Assembly (NCBI GenBank): GCA_028291945.1
Contig: JAQGNH010000077.1
Coordinates: forward strand, 1-64,000
Reading direction: 5' to 3'
DNA: 64,000 nucleotides
From: Betaproteobacteria bacterium
GTDB lineage: Bacteria > Pseudomonadota > Gammaproteobacteria > Burkholderiales > SG8-41
Shown here piece after piece: positions 1 to 10,090 of this stretch. The stretch's first letter is position 1. Each line of letters starts with the position of its first letter. The translations under genes and the position numbers were made by a program. The notes under the pieces were generated by a model. It saw only the letters and a list, made by a program, of their open reading frames with translations. It searched no databases and was not told the DNA's origin.

Positions 1-90
1 TCCGTGATCATCATCGGCCTCATCGTGGAAAACCTCGTTTTTCAAACGGTGGAAAAACGTACCGTGAGGAGATGGGGGATGCAATCGTAG
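1..90 (+). CDS. ABC transporter permease (NitT/TauT/SsuC-like), C-terminal fragment cut by window edge
   Basis: Frame 1 reads SVIIIGLIVENLVFQTVEKRTVRRWGMQS* ; 'ENLVF.T.E.RTV.RWGM' is typical of the C-terminus of this permease family. Confidence 0.7.
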   Translation, partial: SVIIIGLIVENLVFQTVEKRTVRRWGMQS

Positions 91-155
91 TAAGGAAGCA
101 ATGAGGTGAATGTGGTGACGCAGTGCGCAGTGATGCAGCGATCAAGGATAGGTCC

Positions 156-1031
156 ATGAAAGTCGATCTTAAAGAAGTGGAAGAAGCGTGCAAGGAGCTC
201 TACATCCGCGCGCTGAAGCTGTTGCCGCCGGACATCAAGGACGGATTCAAGCGCCTGGATGCAACCGAGACTGACGCGACCGGCAAAGCGATCCTCGGCA
301 CGATGATTCGCAACATCAAAGTGGCCGAGGAGAACCAGAACCTGCTGTGCCAGGATACGGGTATCCCCATTTACAACGTCACCATCGGCAGTGATGTCGA
401 AGTCGATGGTTACAAGCTCAAGCAGGCGATCGTCAAGGGGTGCGAGCGGGCGACGCAGGAGCATCCGCTGCGCTCATCCGTCGTGCACCCCGTAACACGG
501 AAGAATCAGCATACGTCCTCGGGCAGGCGGGTGCCGGTTATCAATCTGGATTTCGTCGAGGATAGCGAAACGCTGTCGATCGAAATGATTCCGAAAGGGT
601 CCGGATCCGAGAACAACTCATGGCTCAAAATGGCGGTGCCGGCAGACGGTATCGATGCCGTCAAGACATTCGTCGTGGATTGCGTGCTCGATGCCGGGGG
701 TAAAACGTGCCCTCCTACGATAGTCGGCGTCGGCGTCGGCGGAACGGCAGATTTGTGCGTACACCTGTCGAAAATAGCGGCGACGCGCCCGCTCGGTAGT
801 CACTGCGAGGATCCCGAGGGTGCGAGGCTCGAGGCCGAACTGAGCAGTGCGGTGAATCAGCTGGGAGTAGGGCCGCAAGGCCTTGGCGGAGACTCGACAT
901 CGTTTGCCGTGCACGTCGAGACCGCGGCAACGCACATCACCATGAACCCTGTCGCCGTGAACATGCAATGCCACTCGGCCCGCCGGGCGCGTGCAACGTT
1001 TACGCCGAAAGGCTTGAGCTACGGTTTTTGA
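156..1031 (+). CDS. Class I fumarate hydratase / L-tartrate dehydratase alpha subunit
   Basis: NLLCQDTGIPIYNVTIG..., GSGSENNSWLKM, GVGVGGTADLCVHLSKIA; followed directly by the beta subunit; internal ATG at 156 is the likely start. Confidence 0.9.
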   Translation: MKVDLKEVEEACKELYIRALKLLPPDIKDGFKRLDATETDATGKAILGTMIRNIKVAEENQNLLCQDTGIPIYNVTIGSDVEVDGYKLKQAIVKGCERATQEHPLRSSVVHPVTRKNQHTSSGRRVPVINLDFVEDSETLSIEMIPKGSGSENNSWLKMAVPADGIDAVKTFVVDCVLDAGGKTCPPTIVGVGVGGTADLCVHLSKIAATRPLGSHCEDPEGARLEAELSSAVNQLGVGPQGLGGDSTSFAVHVETAATHITMNPVAVNMQCHSARRARATFTPKGLSYGF

Positions 1032-1041
1032 GAGGTTCGAC

Positions 1042-1656
1042 ATGGCACATTACGACTTCAACATGCCGATAGGCGAAGCTGACGCTCGCAGGCTCGAGTT
1101 GAACGACACCGTGACACTCAATGGCACGCTCTACGGCATTCGCGACGCGACCCAGATACATATGTTCGACCGCGGACGCACAACGCGCTTCGACATGAAA
1201 GGCCATGCCGTGGTCCATACCGCGCCGAACGTCAAATGGGTGGGGGAGACCGCTGCGCATCCCTCAGGTTATGCACCGATCTGCATTGGCACCACGACAA
1301 GCGCGCGAATGGAGCGGTTCACGCGTCCTCTGATGGAGCAGTACGGCGTGCGCATCATCATAGGCAAAGGCGGGCTCTCGGAAGGATCGAGTGACGCATT
1401 CCGCGATGTGGGCGGCGTTTACCTCGCAATCGTGGGCGGCGCAGCGGCGCTCGAGACGACCTGGGTCGAGCAGATCGAAGAGGTGGATCTCGACGATCTC
1501 AATCCGGAGTCTCTCTGGAAATTCCGCGTGAAGGGATTCGGGCCGCTGCTCGTTTCCATGGACAGCCGTGGCGGCAGCCTTTATACCCAGGTGAACAACG
1601 CTGCGCGGGACAAGCGCGCCGCAGCGCTTGCGTCGCTTGGCGTCAAGGCGAGCTAG
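1042..1656 (+). CDS. Class I fumarate hydratase / L-tartrate dehydratase beta subunit
   Basis: GTTTSARMERFTRPLMEQYGVRIIIGKGGLSEGSSDAFRDVGGVYLAIVGGAAAL; adjacent to alpha subunit. Confidence 0.9.
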   Translation: MAHYDFNMPIGEADARRLELNDTVTLNGTLYGIRDATQIHMFDRGRTTRFDMKGHAVVHTAPNVKWVGETAAHPSGYAPICIGTTTSARMERFTRPLMEQYGVRIIIGKGGLSEGSSDAFRDVGGVYLAIVGGAAALETTWVEQIEEVDLDDLNPESLWKFRVKGFGPLLVSMDSRGGSLYTQVNNAARDKRAAALASLGVKAS

Positions 1657-1664
1657 GGTCCACG

Positions 1665-2606
1665 ATGTCTTTTATTCCACCTGGAGGCGAGGGAACAGCA
1701 CCAACGCAGTCGAAGTCGGTCTCGCTCGCGGATCTGCTCGTTTCCAAGCAACACGCACTCAGTTTCAATATCCTGGACATAGGCGCTTTGCCGCTCGAAG
1801 GGCTGATCGAGCCTGTGCATGCGTTGCTCGACCAATTTCCGTCCTCTCGAATATCGGCGCTCGAAATTGATCCTGCGCTGTGTGAGAAGCTTAACCGGGA
1901 AGCTCGACCGGGCATACGCTACTACCCGTGTGCGCTTGGCAGGCGCGAAGAAAAGCGTTTCCTGTATGAGACCGCACATTCGATGTGCACATCGCTTTAC
2001 GAACCGGACGAGCGTTATATCGCAGCGTTCAACAACCTCGACGACCAGCGGCTCGTACGACGCAGCGAAGTCGAGACGGTCAGTCTGGACACTTTCGTTC
2101 GTACGCATGACATTGGTGCCCTCGACTTCATCAAGATGGATATACAGGGCGCCGAGCTCGATGTGTTGAAGGGTGGCGATGCGACGTTGCCGAGCGTCCT
2201 TGCGGTGGTATGCGAGGTCGAGTTCGTCCCACTCTATAAGGGCCAGCCGCTATACGGTGATATCGATGCACATCTGCGCAGCCGTGGTTTCATGTTGCAC
2301 ACCTTCGTAGGATTTGCCGGTCGCGTCATGAAGCCGCTGGCCTTCCACGGAACGCCGAACTATCCGATCCAGATGATGTGGAGCGATGCGCTCTTTACGC
2401 GCGACCTGTTCGAGGTCGGTGGGCTTACCGGCGAGCAAATCCTGAAGCTTGCGGTGCTGCTGGATCTCTACGACAGCAAGGACGTCGCGCACCATCTCCT
2501 GCGACATTACGATCGTCTGCATTCGAGCGGGCTCGGCGACGATTACATGCGGCTGCTGCTTGCGTCGGGCGTGTGGACAGAAGCACGCGCGCCAAAGACC
2601 GCCTGA
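1665..2606 (+). CDS. FkbM family methyltransferase
   Basis: ILDIGALPLEGL, ALEIDP, VETVSLDTFVRTHDIGALDFIKMDIQGAELDVLKGG. Confidence 0.85.
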   Translation: MSFIPPGGEGTAPTQSKSVSLADLLVSKQHALSFNILDIGALPLEGLIEPVHALLDQFPSSRISALEIDPALCEKLNREARPGIRYYPCALGRREEKRFLYETAHSMCTSLYEPDERYIAAFNNLDDQRLVRRSEVETVSLDTFVRTHDIGALDFIKMDIQGAELDVLKGGDATLPSVLAVVCEVEFVPLYKGQPLYGDIDAHLRSRGFMLHTFVGFAGRVMKPLAFHGTPNYPIQMMWSDALFTRDLFEVGGLTGEQILKLAVLLDLYDSKDVAHHLLRHYDRLHSSGLGDDYMRLLLASGVWTEARAPKTA

Positions 2607-2626
2607 TACTTACTTTCTTGATTTCG

Positions 2627-4351
2627 ATGCGATCACTAAAGACTGACATACTCATACTTGGCTCCGGCGGTGCCGGACTTTTTGCAGCCCTCCACGCGCA
2701 CCAGGCGAACCCCGAGCTTTCAATCACGGTTGCGGTCAAAGGGCTTCTCGGCAAATGCGGCTGCACGCGCATGGTGCAGGGCGGCTACAACGTCGCGCTC
2801 GCTGCAGGTGATTCAGTTGAACGCCACTTCATGGACACGATCGAAGGCGGCAAATGGCTGCCCGATCAGGATCTCGCGTGGACACTCGTGTCGGTAGCCG
2901 TCGAGCGTATACACGAGCTCGAGAACGAGCTCGGCTGCTTCTTCGACCGCAATCCGGACGGAACCATACATCAGAAGGCATTTGCCGGTCAGACCTTCGA
3001 CCGCACCGTGCACAAAGGGGATCTGACGGGGATCGAAATCATCAACCGGCTTGCGGAGCAGGTGTGGGCGCGCGGCATCAATCGCCTCGAAGAGCATCGC
3101 GCTGTCGAGTTCATCAACAACATGGCAGGCGATGCACTCGCGGGCGTGCTCATGATAGACGTACGCACCGGTGAGTTCGTGTTCGTGCAGGCGCAGGCGG
3201 TTTTGCTCGCCACCGGCGGCGGCCCGACGATGTACAAGTACCACACGCCATCCGGCGACAAGACCTGCGACGGTATGGCGATGGCCCTGCGCGCGGGCCT
3301 CACGTTGCGCGACATGGAGATGGTGCAATTCCATCCGACGGGTCTGCTTGCGGGTCCGCACACGAGGATGACCGGCACGGTGCTGGAGGAAGGCCTCCGC
3401 GGCTCAGGCGGTTATCTGCTGAACGGCGCGCAAGAGCGGTTCATGCACAAGTACGATCCGCGCAACGAGCGTGCGACACGCGACATCGTTTCTCGCGGCA
3501 TGTATCAGGAGATGCGGGAGGGCAAGCTCACGCCGAATGGCGGGCTTTACATCGCCATGGGACATCTCGGCCCGGACAAGGTGCGCAAGCTCTTCAAAGG
3601 CATGGTCGAGCGCTGCGACGATTGTGGTTTCGATCTCGCAGGCGGACTTGTTGAAGTCGTGCCCACAGCCCACTACATGATGGGCGGTGTCGTGTTCAAC
3701 ACGGACTGCACCAGCGATCTCCCGGGTCTTTTCATCGCGGGCGAAGACTCGGGTGGCGTGCACGGCGCGAATCGTCTCGGCGGCAACGGCGTTGCGAATT
3801 CGACCGTGTTCGGCGGCATCGCGGGCGATGCCATGCCGCGCTGGGTGAAAGCCCACCAGGGACACCGCGAACCCGATCGGGCGGCAATCGAGGAAGCGAT
3901 CGCGGGCTGCCGTATCCCCCTCGGTAAACCACCTGGCGATATTTCGGATTTACGCGAGAAGCTTTACGACATCATGTGGGATGAGGTGGGTATCATCCGC
4001 GACGCAGCGAGCCTCACGCGCGCCGAGTCGGCACTCTCGGACCTTGAAGCCCAACTCGATGAAACCGGTATTGCCGGTGCCGATCTCGCGTTCAATCTGA
4101 CGTGGCACGACTGGCTCAACCTCAAAAGCCTGCTGCTCGTATCGAACTCCATACGTTTTGCAGCCATGGCACGTGAAGACTCGCGCGGTGCGCATTTCCG
4201 CGCCGATTTTCCGCAGGTACGCGATCTCGAGAACTCGCGCTATACGTGCGTGACGTGGGAAGACGGCCGTTTCTCGAGCACCACGCGTCCAGTGATTTTC
4301 ACGCGCGTGAAACCGGGTGAGACGTTGCTTAAAGAACCGGCGGCTGCGTAG
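2627..4351 (+). CDS. SdhA/FrdA-like FAD-binding flavoprotein (fumarate reductase/succinate dehydrogenase family)
   Basis: GSGGAGLFAALHA dinucleotide-binding motif, MVQFHPTGL, GGVHGANRLGGNGVANSTVFGGIAG; start taken at ATG 2627 rather than 2378. Confidence 0.88.
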   Translation: MRSLKTDILILGSGGAGLFAALHAHQANPELSITVAVKGLLGKCGCTRMVQGGYNVALAAGDSVERHFMDTIEGGKWLPDQDLAWTLVSVAVERIHELENELGCFFDRNPDGTIHQKAFAGQTFDRTVHKGDLTGIEIINRLAEQVWARGINRLEEHRAVEFINNMAGDALAGVLMIDVRTGEFVFVQAQAVLLATGGGPTMYKYHTPSGDKTCDGMAMALRAGLTLRDMEMVQFHPTGLLAGPHTRMTGTVLEEGLRGSGGYLLNGAQERFMHKYDPRNERATRDIVSRGMYQEMREGKLTPNGGLYIAMGHLGPDKVRKLFKGMVERCDDCGFDLAGGLVEVVPTAHYMMGGVVFNTDCTSDLPGLFIAGEDSGGVHGANRLGGNGVANSTVFGGIAGDAMPRWVKAHQGHREPDRAAIEEAIAGCRIPLGKPPGDISDLREKLYDIMWDEVGIIRDAASLTRAESALSDLEAQLDETGIAGADLAFNLTWHDWLNLKSLLLVSNSIRFAAMAREDSRGAHFRADFPQVRDLENSRYTCVTWEDGRFSSTTRPVIFTRVKPGETLLKEPAAA

Positions 4352-4482
4352 AACAGACCTACCGCATCGCGAACCTCCGCTCTCGTGGAAATCGTGCTTA
4401 CGGTGCTCTGAAGTCCAAAAGATCACTGTCTTCGATCCGTTGTAAGCGGCAGCACGGGTCTGACATAACATCACGACGGCTC

Positions 4483-5508
4483 ATGACGAAGCTCAGCATA
4501 GACGACCTCACCCACTTGACCGTGCAAGCTCTGCGCCACGCTGGTGCATCGAAAGCCATGGCGCTTGCCGCAGCGAACGCCCTCGTCGTTGCCGAGAGTC
4601 AAGGACTCGCCACCCATGGCGTTTCCCGCGCCGCGCTCTATGCGCAGCACGTGCGGGAAGGCCGCGTGGACGGAAAAGCGAAGCCCAAAGTGATCAAGCG
4701 CAAAGGGGCCACGTGTCTCGTCGACGCACGTGGTGGACTCGCGTATGAAGCCAGCGCGGTCGCGGTCACGGAGGCGATCGCTCGCGCGAAGCGATACGGT
4801 GTCGCCTTTTCCGGCATCACCAACAGCCATCACTTCGGTGCTGCAGGCTATCACCTCGCGCCCATTGCAGAAGCGGGCTTGATTGGGCTCGCATTCACCA
4901 ATTCACCGTCCGCGATTAATGCGTGGGGCGGCAGGCGGGCGTTTTATGGCACGAATCCGATCGCGGCGACATTTCCCCGCCGTGGCGAGGCACCGCTCAT
5001 CATCGATCTTTCTCTGACTGAAGTCGTTCGCGGCAAGATTATGCTGTACGCAAAGGAAAACAAGCCGATACCCGTCGGATGGGCGCTCGACAGGGAAGGT
5101 CGTCCCACGACCGATGCTCAGGCCGCATTGACGGGCAGCCTGGCCGCGATCGGCGGCTTGAAAGGCACCATGCTGGCTCTTCTGGTTGAGCTGCTGTGCT
5201 GCGCGCTTACTGGCGCGGCCTTCAGCTTCGAAAACGATTCGTACTTCGAAGCGGGAAACAAGCCGCGCATCGGTCATGCGCTCCTCGCGGTCGATCCCGC
5301 AGCGCTCGCCGGCAGCGACAGTTATTTCAGCCGCATCGAAGTCCTGATCGGCAGGATGCTGGACGAAGAGGGCGTGCGCCTTCCCGGTGCGCGGCGCCAT
5401 GATGCCTTTAAGCAAGCGCGTGAGCACGGCATCGAAGTGCCGCAAACGCTGCTGGACGAGCTACGGACCCTGGGCGCGGGCCAGCATCGAGTTCGATCTT
5501 CAGCCTGA
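4483..5508 (+). CDS. Ldh family oxidoreductase (malate/L-sulfolactate/L-lactate dehydrogenase type)
   Basis: SQGLATHGVSRAALYAQHVREGRVD, NSHHFGAAGYHLAPIAEAGLIGLAFTNSP. Confidence 0.9.
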   Translation: MTKLSIDDLTHLTVQALRHAGASKAMALAAANALVVAESQGLATHGVSRAALYAQHVREGRVDGKAKPKVIKRKGATCLVDARGGLAYEASAVAVTEAIARAKRYGVAFSGITNSHHFGAAGYHLAPIAEAGLIGLAFTNSPSAINAWGGRRAFYGTNPIAATFPRRGEAPLIIDLSLTEVVRGKIMLYAKENKPIPVGWALDREGRPTTDAQAALTGSLAAIGGLKGTMLALLVELLCCALTGAAFSFENDSYFEAGNKPRIGHALLAVDPAALAGSDSYFSRIEVLIGRMLDEEGVRLPGARRHDAFKQAREHGIEVPQTLLDELRTLGAGQHRVRSSA

Positions 5509-5582
5509 CCACTTGTGGTCACGAACGAATAGCAATCTGGCATCATGCGACTCATTCCAGAGTCTGATGAATCGGAGGAAAC

Positions 5583-6047
5583 ATGGAAGTGAAATCGACT
5601 TTGCGGGTCATCAACGAAAAGGATTATCCAGGGCGGCGCGGGGTGACTGACGGTCAGACCTATCAGCGGCTGGTCGGTTGGCCGGAAGTGCAGGAGACGG
5701 ACCGGGTGCGTCTGGGCCGCGCCACGTACAAGCCAGGCACGTACGAGCAGTTACACTGGCACCCGATCGAGGCGTGCTACTACGTGATCTCGGGCCACGC
5801 CACGGTCAGAAACTTTGAGGGCGAGGAGTTCGAAGTCGGTCCGGGGTCGATCATTTACGCTCCGCCGGGCATTGCCGGCGCTCACGAGTGGGAAGTAAAG
5901 GAATCGCTCGAGCTGCTGGATATCCGAGCGACGAATGAAACCGACAAGAAAATGCAGTATACCGTCGACAAGAGAACAAAACGCTCCTACATCGATCTCC
6001 AAGACCTCGCCTATCGGGAGGCGATCAGTTTCAAATCGCATTATTAA
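5583..6047 (+). CDS. Cupin domain-containing protein
   Basis: EQLHWHPIEACYYVISGHATV...VGPGSIIYAPPGIAGAHEW. Confidence 0.8.
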   Translation: MEVKSTLRVINEKDYPGRRGVTDGQTYQRLVGWPEVQETDRVRLGRATYKPGTYEQLHWHPIEACYYVISGHATVRNFEGEEFEVGPGSIIYAPPGIAGAHEWEVKESLELLDIRATNETDKKMQYTVDKRTKRSYIDLQDLAYREAISFKSHY

Positions 6048-6103
6048 AATTCGCTAGCGGTGGGCCTTCAGCGGCAGCCGCAGAAACAACGAGGAGGCGT
6101 GGC

Positions 6104-7078
6104 ATGTGGGGCTTATCGCGGTTCGTCACCGCTGTGTTCATTTTGATTGCTGGTACCGTGTTCGTCCCGGTTCACGCGCAGAGTTATCCAGCCAAACCGA
6201 TCCGGCTCATTCTGCCATTCCCACCGGGCGGGCCTACGGATATCGTAGGACGGCTCACGGGCCAGAAACTCTCGGAGCAAATGGGCCAGTCGGTGATTGC
6301 CGACAGCAGGCCGGGCGCGAGCGGCAACATCGGCCTCGAGCTCGCATCGAAGGCGCCACCGGACGGCTATACCATCGTGTTGAGCTCTCCGGTGATTTCA
6401 CTGAGTCCGTATCTCTACACCAAGCTCAACTACGATCCCCAGAAGGATCTCGCACCGATCGCGCTCGTCGGCGCGGTACGAAACGTTCTCGTTGTTCACC
6501 CTTCTGTTCCCGTAAAAACCGTAAAGGACTTGGTGCAGCTCGCACGCAACAATCCCGGCAAGCTCAATTACGGCTCGGGAGGCATCGGTACCACGACGCA
6601 TCTTGCCCCGGAGCTTTTGAAGAACCTCGAAAAGCTGGACATCGTGCACGTGCCTTACAAAGGATCCGGCGTGGCGCTGATCGGTCTAGTCAGTGGACAG
6701 GTTGACCTGGAAATACTGGCCGTGCCCGCTGCGTTGTCGCAGATTCAGTCGGGCCGGGCACGCGCTCTTGCAGTGCTGGCCCCGCAGCGGTCCGCCCAGT
6801 TGCCCAACGTGCCGACGTCGAAAGAAGCAGGCTACGAGAACTTCGAAATCAGCGTGTGGTACGGAATACTCGCCCCGGCGGCGACCCCTCGCGAGATCAT
6901 CAACCGCCTCAACGCAGAGCTCAATAAGGTCATCAGCGCGCCCGATATGAAGGAGAAGATGGCGTTCAATGGCGTGGATCCGCTCGGCGGTACGCCCGAA
7001 CAGTTCCGAGACTTCATACGCAGCGAGTCTGTGCGGTTCGGAAAGGTGATCAAGGACGCGGGGATCAAGGGAGAGTGA
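6104..7078 (+). CDS. Tripartite tricarboxylate transporter substrate-binding protein (TctC/Bug)
   Basis: Signal peptide then SYPAKPIRLILPFPPGGPTDIVGRL, PGASGNIGLELASKAPPDGYT, GIGTTTHLAPELLK. Confidence 0.95.
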   Translation: MWGLSRFVTAVFILIAGTVFVPVHAQSYPAKPIRLILPFPPGGPTDIVGRLTGQKLSEQMGQSVIADSRPGASGNIGLELASKAPPDGYTIVLSSPVISLSPYLYTKLNYDPQKDLAPIALVGAVRNVLVVHPSVPVKTVKDLVQLARNNPGKLNYGSGGIGTTTHLAPELLKNLEKLDIVHVPYKGSGVALIGLVSGQVDLEILAVPAALSQIQSGRARALAVLAPQRSAQLPNVPTSKEAGYENFEISVWYGILAPAATPREIINRLNAELNKVISAPDMKEKMAFNGVDPLGGTPEQFRDFIRSESVRFGKVIKDAGIKGE

Positions 7079-7153
7079 GCGAGACCGGTGACCGCATCAG
7101 CAGACACGCGCTGACTCACGCCGTCCAGCGCGCCGAAATCATTGTGATCGATC

Positions 7154-8095
7154 GTGACTAAACCCGAGATCCTGGTCCTCACCCGCATCTATGCACCGAC
7201 GCTCGTTGCGCTGGAGCAAGAGTACACGGTGCACAAGCTATGGACTGCGGCCGATCCAAACGCGTTGCTGCAAGAAGTAGCGCCGAACATTCGCGGCGTG
7301 GTGACTACCAGCCTCACCGGTTTCAAACACGAGCAGTTTGAAACGTTGCCGAATCTGGAAATCCTTGCGTGCTTCGGAATCGGGCACGGCGCTATTGATT
7401 TGAGCGCCGCCAGGGATCGTCGTGTCACAGTCACGAATACGCCGGACTCGATCGCCGAGTCTGTCGCCGATCTCGGCACCGGACTCATTATTGCGCTCAT
7501 GCGGCGCATCTGTGAGACAGATCGGTTCGTCCGCACGGGGAAGTGGCGCAAGAGTCTGCCACCTCTGGGTCGGGACTTGTCGGGCAAGACGTGCGGCATC
7601 GTGGGGCTGGGAAAGATCGGACTCTGCATCGCAAAGCGGGTGCAGACTTTCGGCATGTCCGTCTGTTATTACGGTCCTCGTGAAAAGAACGGCGTCGAGC
7701 ACCCCTATTACGCTGACGTCGAAACGCTCGCGAAACACTCCGATTGTCTGGTGGTCACGTGCCCTTTAACACCCCAGACGCGGAAGCTCGTCGATGCGCG
7801 GATTCTGCGCGCGCTGGGAGCCAAGGGTTATCTCGTCAATGTTGCTCGCGGCGCGATCGTGGACGAGGAAGCTCTGATCGCGGCTTTGAAGACGGGGGAG
7901 ATCGCAGGCGCGGGGCTCGATGTATTCTGGAATGAGCCTGACGTACCCGCCGAGCTGATCGAGATGGAGCAGGTCGTGCTGGTGCCGCACATCGGTTCTT
8001 CGACACTCGAAATTCGCGAACAGCGGGGTGCCCACCTGCTCGCAAACCTGAGGGCCCATTTCTCGGGAAATCCCGTGCCGAATCCTTTGCGGTAA
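7154..8095 (+). CDS. D-isomer-specific 2-hydroxyacid dehydrogenase
   Basis: GKTCGIVGLGKIGLCIAKRVQTFGM, GYLVNVARGAIVDEEALIAAL, AGAGLDVFWNEP; GTG start. Confidence 0.92.
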   Translation: MTKPEILVLTRIYAPTLVALEQEYTVHKLWTAADPNALLQEVAPNIRGVVTTSLTGFKHEQFETLPNLEILACFGIGHGAIDLSAARDRRVTVTNTPDSIAESVADLGTGLIIALMRRICETDRFVRTGKWRKSLPPLGRDLSGKTCGIVGLGKIGLCIAKRVQTFGMSVCYYGPREKNGVEHPYYADVETLAKHSDCLVVTCPLTPQTRKLVDARILRALGAKGYLVNVARGAIVDEEALIAALKTGEIAGAGLDVFWNEPDVPAELIEMEQVVLVPHIGSSTLEIREQRGAHLLANLRAHFSGNPVPNPLR

Positions 8096-8097
8096 GT

Positions 8098-9045
8098 ATG
8101 GCTGCACGCACAAAATCCAAGTACCACTTTGCACTCGCGATCCACGGCGGCGCAGGTACCCTGCCTCGCGCTCAGATGCAGCCCCAGCGCGAGGCGCGAT
8201 ATAGAACAGGGCTCGAGCGCGCGCTGCGGGCGGGCTATGACGTGTTGCACACGGGCGGGTCGAGCATCGATGCCGTTACGGCCGCCGTTGTCGTGCTCGA
8301 GGATGATCCGTTGTTCAACGCCGGGCGCGGTGCGGTCTTGAACGAGGCCGGCGCGCACGAGCTCGACGCATCGATCATGGACGGCGCGACTTTACGGGCC
8401 GGCGCTGTGGCAGCTGCGCGCCGAATCCGCAATCCCGTACTCGCTGCGCGCGCGGTCATGGAGAAATCGCCCCACGTCATGCTTGCCGGTGCGGGCGCGG
8501 ACGCTTTCGCGCGCAAAAAGGGTCTGGAGCTGGTGACCCCGGATTACTTTACAACGCGGCAGCGACTCGTATCGCTCGAGCTCGCGTTGTTGCGCAAACG
8601 CGGCCGCTTGAGCAGCAAGGCGACTGCTGCTGAAAAGCACGGCACGGTTGGCGCAGTCGCGCTCGACTCTGTGGGTAATCTGGCCGCTGCGACGTCGACC
8701 GGCGGCTTCACCAACAAGATGGCGGGACGGGTCGGCGATACATCGATCATCGGCGCGGGCACCTATGCGAATAATGAAACGTGCGCAGTGTCAGGCACGG
8801 GTGACGGCGAGTTCTTCATACGCGGTGTGCTCGGTCATAACGTGAGCGCGCGTATGCGCTACCTTCACGAGTCGGTCTCCGCAGCCGCACGTGCCGCGCT
8901 CGCCGAAGTCGCCGCGCTCGGAGGTTTGGGTGGCCTGATTGCTGTCGATCGCCGCGGGCGCATCGCGATGCCGTTTACGACAGAAGGCATGTACCGCGGG
9001 CACGTGCTGGGGAATGGCAAAGTCGTCGTCAGTATTTTTCGTTGA
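8098..9045 (+). CDS. Isoaspartyl peptidase/L-asparaginase (Ntn-hydrolase, IaaA-like)
   Basis: LAIHGGAGTLPR and HGTVGAVALDSVGNLAAATSTGG (autocleavage Thr). Confidence 0.92.
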   Translation: MAARTKSKYHFALAIHGGAGTLPRAQMQPQREARYRTGLERALRAGYDVLHTGGSSIDAVTAAVVVLEDDPLFNAGRGAVLNEAGAHELDASIMDGATLRAGAVAAARRIRNPVLAARAVMEKSPHVMLAGAGADAFARKKGLELVTPDYFTTRQRLVSLELALLRKRGRLSSKATAAEKHGTVGAVALDSVGNLAAATSTGGFTNKMAGRVGDTSIIGAGTYANNETCAVSGTGDGEFFIRGVLGHNVSARMRYLHESVSAAARAALAEVAALGGLGGLIAVDRRGRIAMPFTTEGMYRGHVLGNGKVVVSIFR

Positions 9046-9052
9046 ACACGCG

Positions 9053-10090
9053 CTATACGAGCGGCGTGGGAACAGGCATTTGAGTGCGGCCTTCGAGCCA
9101 CGGCGGCACCGGCAGATCTTTCGAGCGCAGGAATTCAGGATTGAACAGGCGGCTTGCGTAGCGCTGGCCGCCGTCACAGAGCAAGGTCACGATCGTGTGC
9201 CCCGGGCCGAGCTGCCGCGCAAGCCGGATGGCGCCGGCGACGTTGACGCCGGTCGATGTGCCCATCAACAAACCTTCGTGCTCGAGCAGATCGAACACGA
9301 CCGGTATCGCTTCGCGATCGGGAATCTGAAACGCCTCATCGACGGGCGCACCTTCCAGATTCTTTGTGATGCGGCCCTGGCCGATGCCTTCGGTGATCGA
9401 GGAGCCTTCGGCTTTTAGCTCGCCATGCTTGTACCAGTGGTAGAGCGAAGCGCCTAACGGATCGGCGAGGGCAATCGTTACCGTGCTCCTGCGCTCCTTG
9501 AGATACACCCCGACGCCCGCAAGCGTTCCGCCGGTGCCCACGGCAGAAACGAATGCATCCACTTCGCCGCCGGTCTGTTCCCAGATTTCGGGACCCGTCG
9601 TTTCGTAGTGCGCGCGGCGGTTCGCGACGTTGTCGAACTGGTTGGCCCAGATCGCACCGGCCGGTTCGCGCGCGTTGATCGCTTCAGCAAGCCGCCCGGA
9701 TACCTTCACATAATTGTTCGGGTTCGCGTAGGGAACGGCGGGCACTTCGCGCAGATCGGCTCCGAACTGCCGCAGCGCGTCCTTCTTTTCCTGGCTCTGC
9801 GTCTCGGGTATGACGATGACAGTCCGATAGCCTCGAGCATTCGCAACGACCGCCAGACCGATGCCGGTATTGCCAGCCGTGCCTTCGACGATTACGCCTC
9901 CAGCCCTGAGCAGTCCTCGCTCCTCCGCATCCTTGACGATGAAGAGTGCGGCGCGATCCTTGACCGATCCGCCCGGATTCATGAACTCGGCTTTGCCGTA
10001 GATATTGCACCCGGTCAGCGCGGACGCGTGCCGCAAGCGGATGAGCGGCGTGCGGCCGATCGCTTCGACGGCGTTTTCGCAAACGTGCAT
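9053..10090 (-). CDS. cysK: Cysteine synthase A-type PLP enzyme
   Basis: IGRTPLIRL, NPGGSVKDRAALFIV, EGTAGNTGIGLAVVANARGY, VGTGGTLAGVGVYLKE, GTSTGVNVAGAIRLA. Confidence 0.9.
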   Translation of the reverse strand: MHVCENAVEAIGRTPLIRLRHASALTGCNIYGKAEFMNPGGSVKDRAALFIVKDAEERGLLRAGGVIVEGTAGNTGIGLAVVANARGYRTVIVIPETQSQEKKDALRQFGADLREVPAVPYANPNNYVKVSGRLAEAINAREPAGAIWANQFDNVANRRAHYETTGPEIWEQTGGEVDAFVSAVGTGGTLAGVGVYLKERRSTVTIALADPLGASLYHWYKHGELKAEGSSITEGIGQGRITKNLEGAPVDEAFQIPDREAIPVVFDLLEHEGLLMGTSTGVNVAGAIRLARQLGPGHTIVTLLCDGGQRYASRLFNPEFLRSKDLPVPPWLEGRTQMPVPTPLV

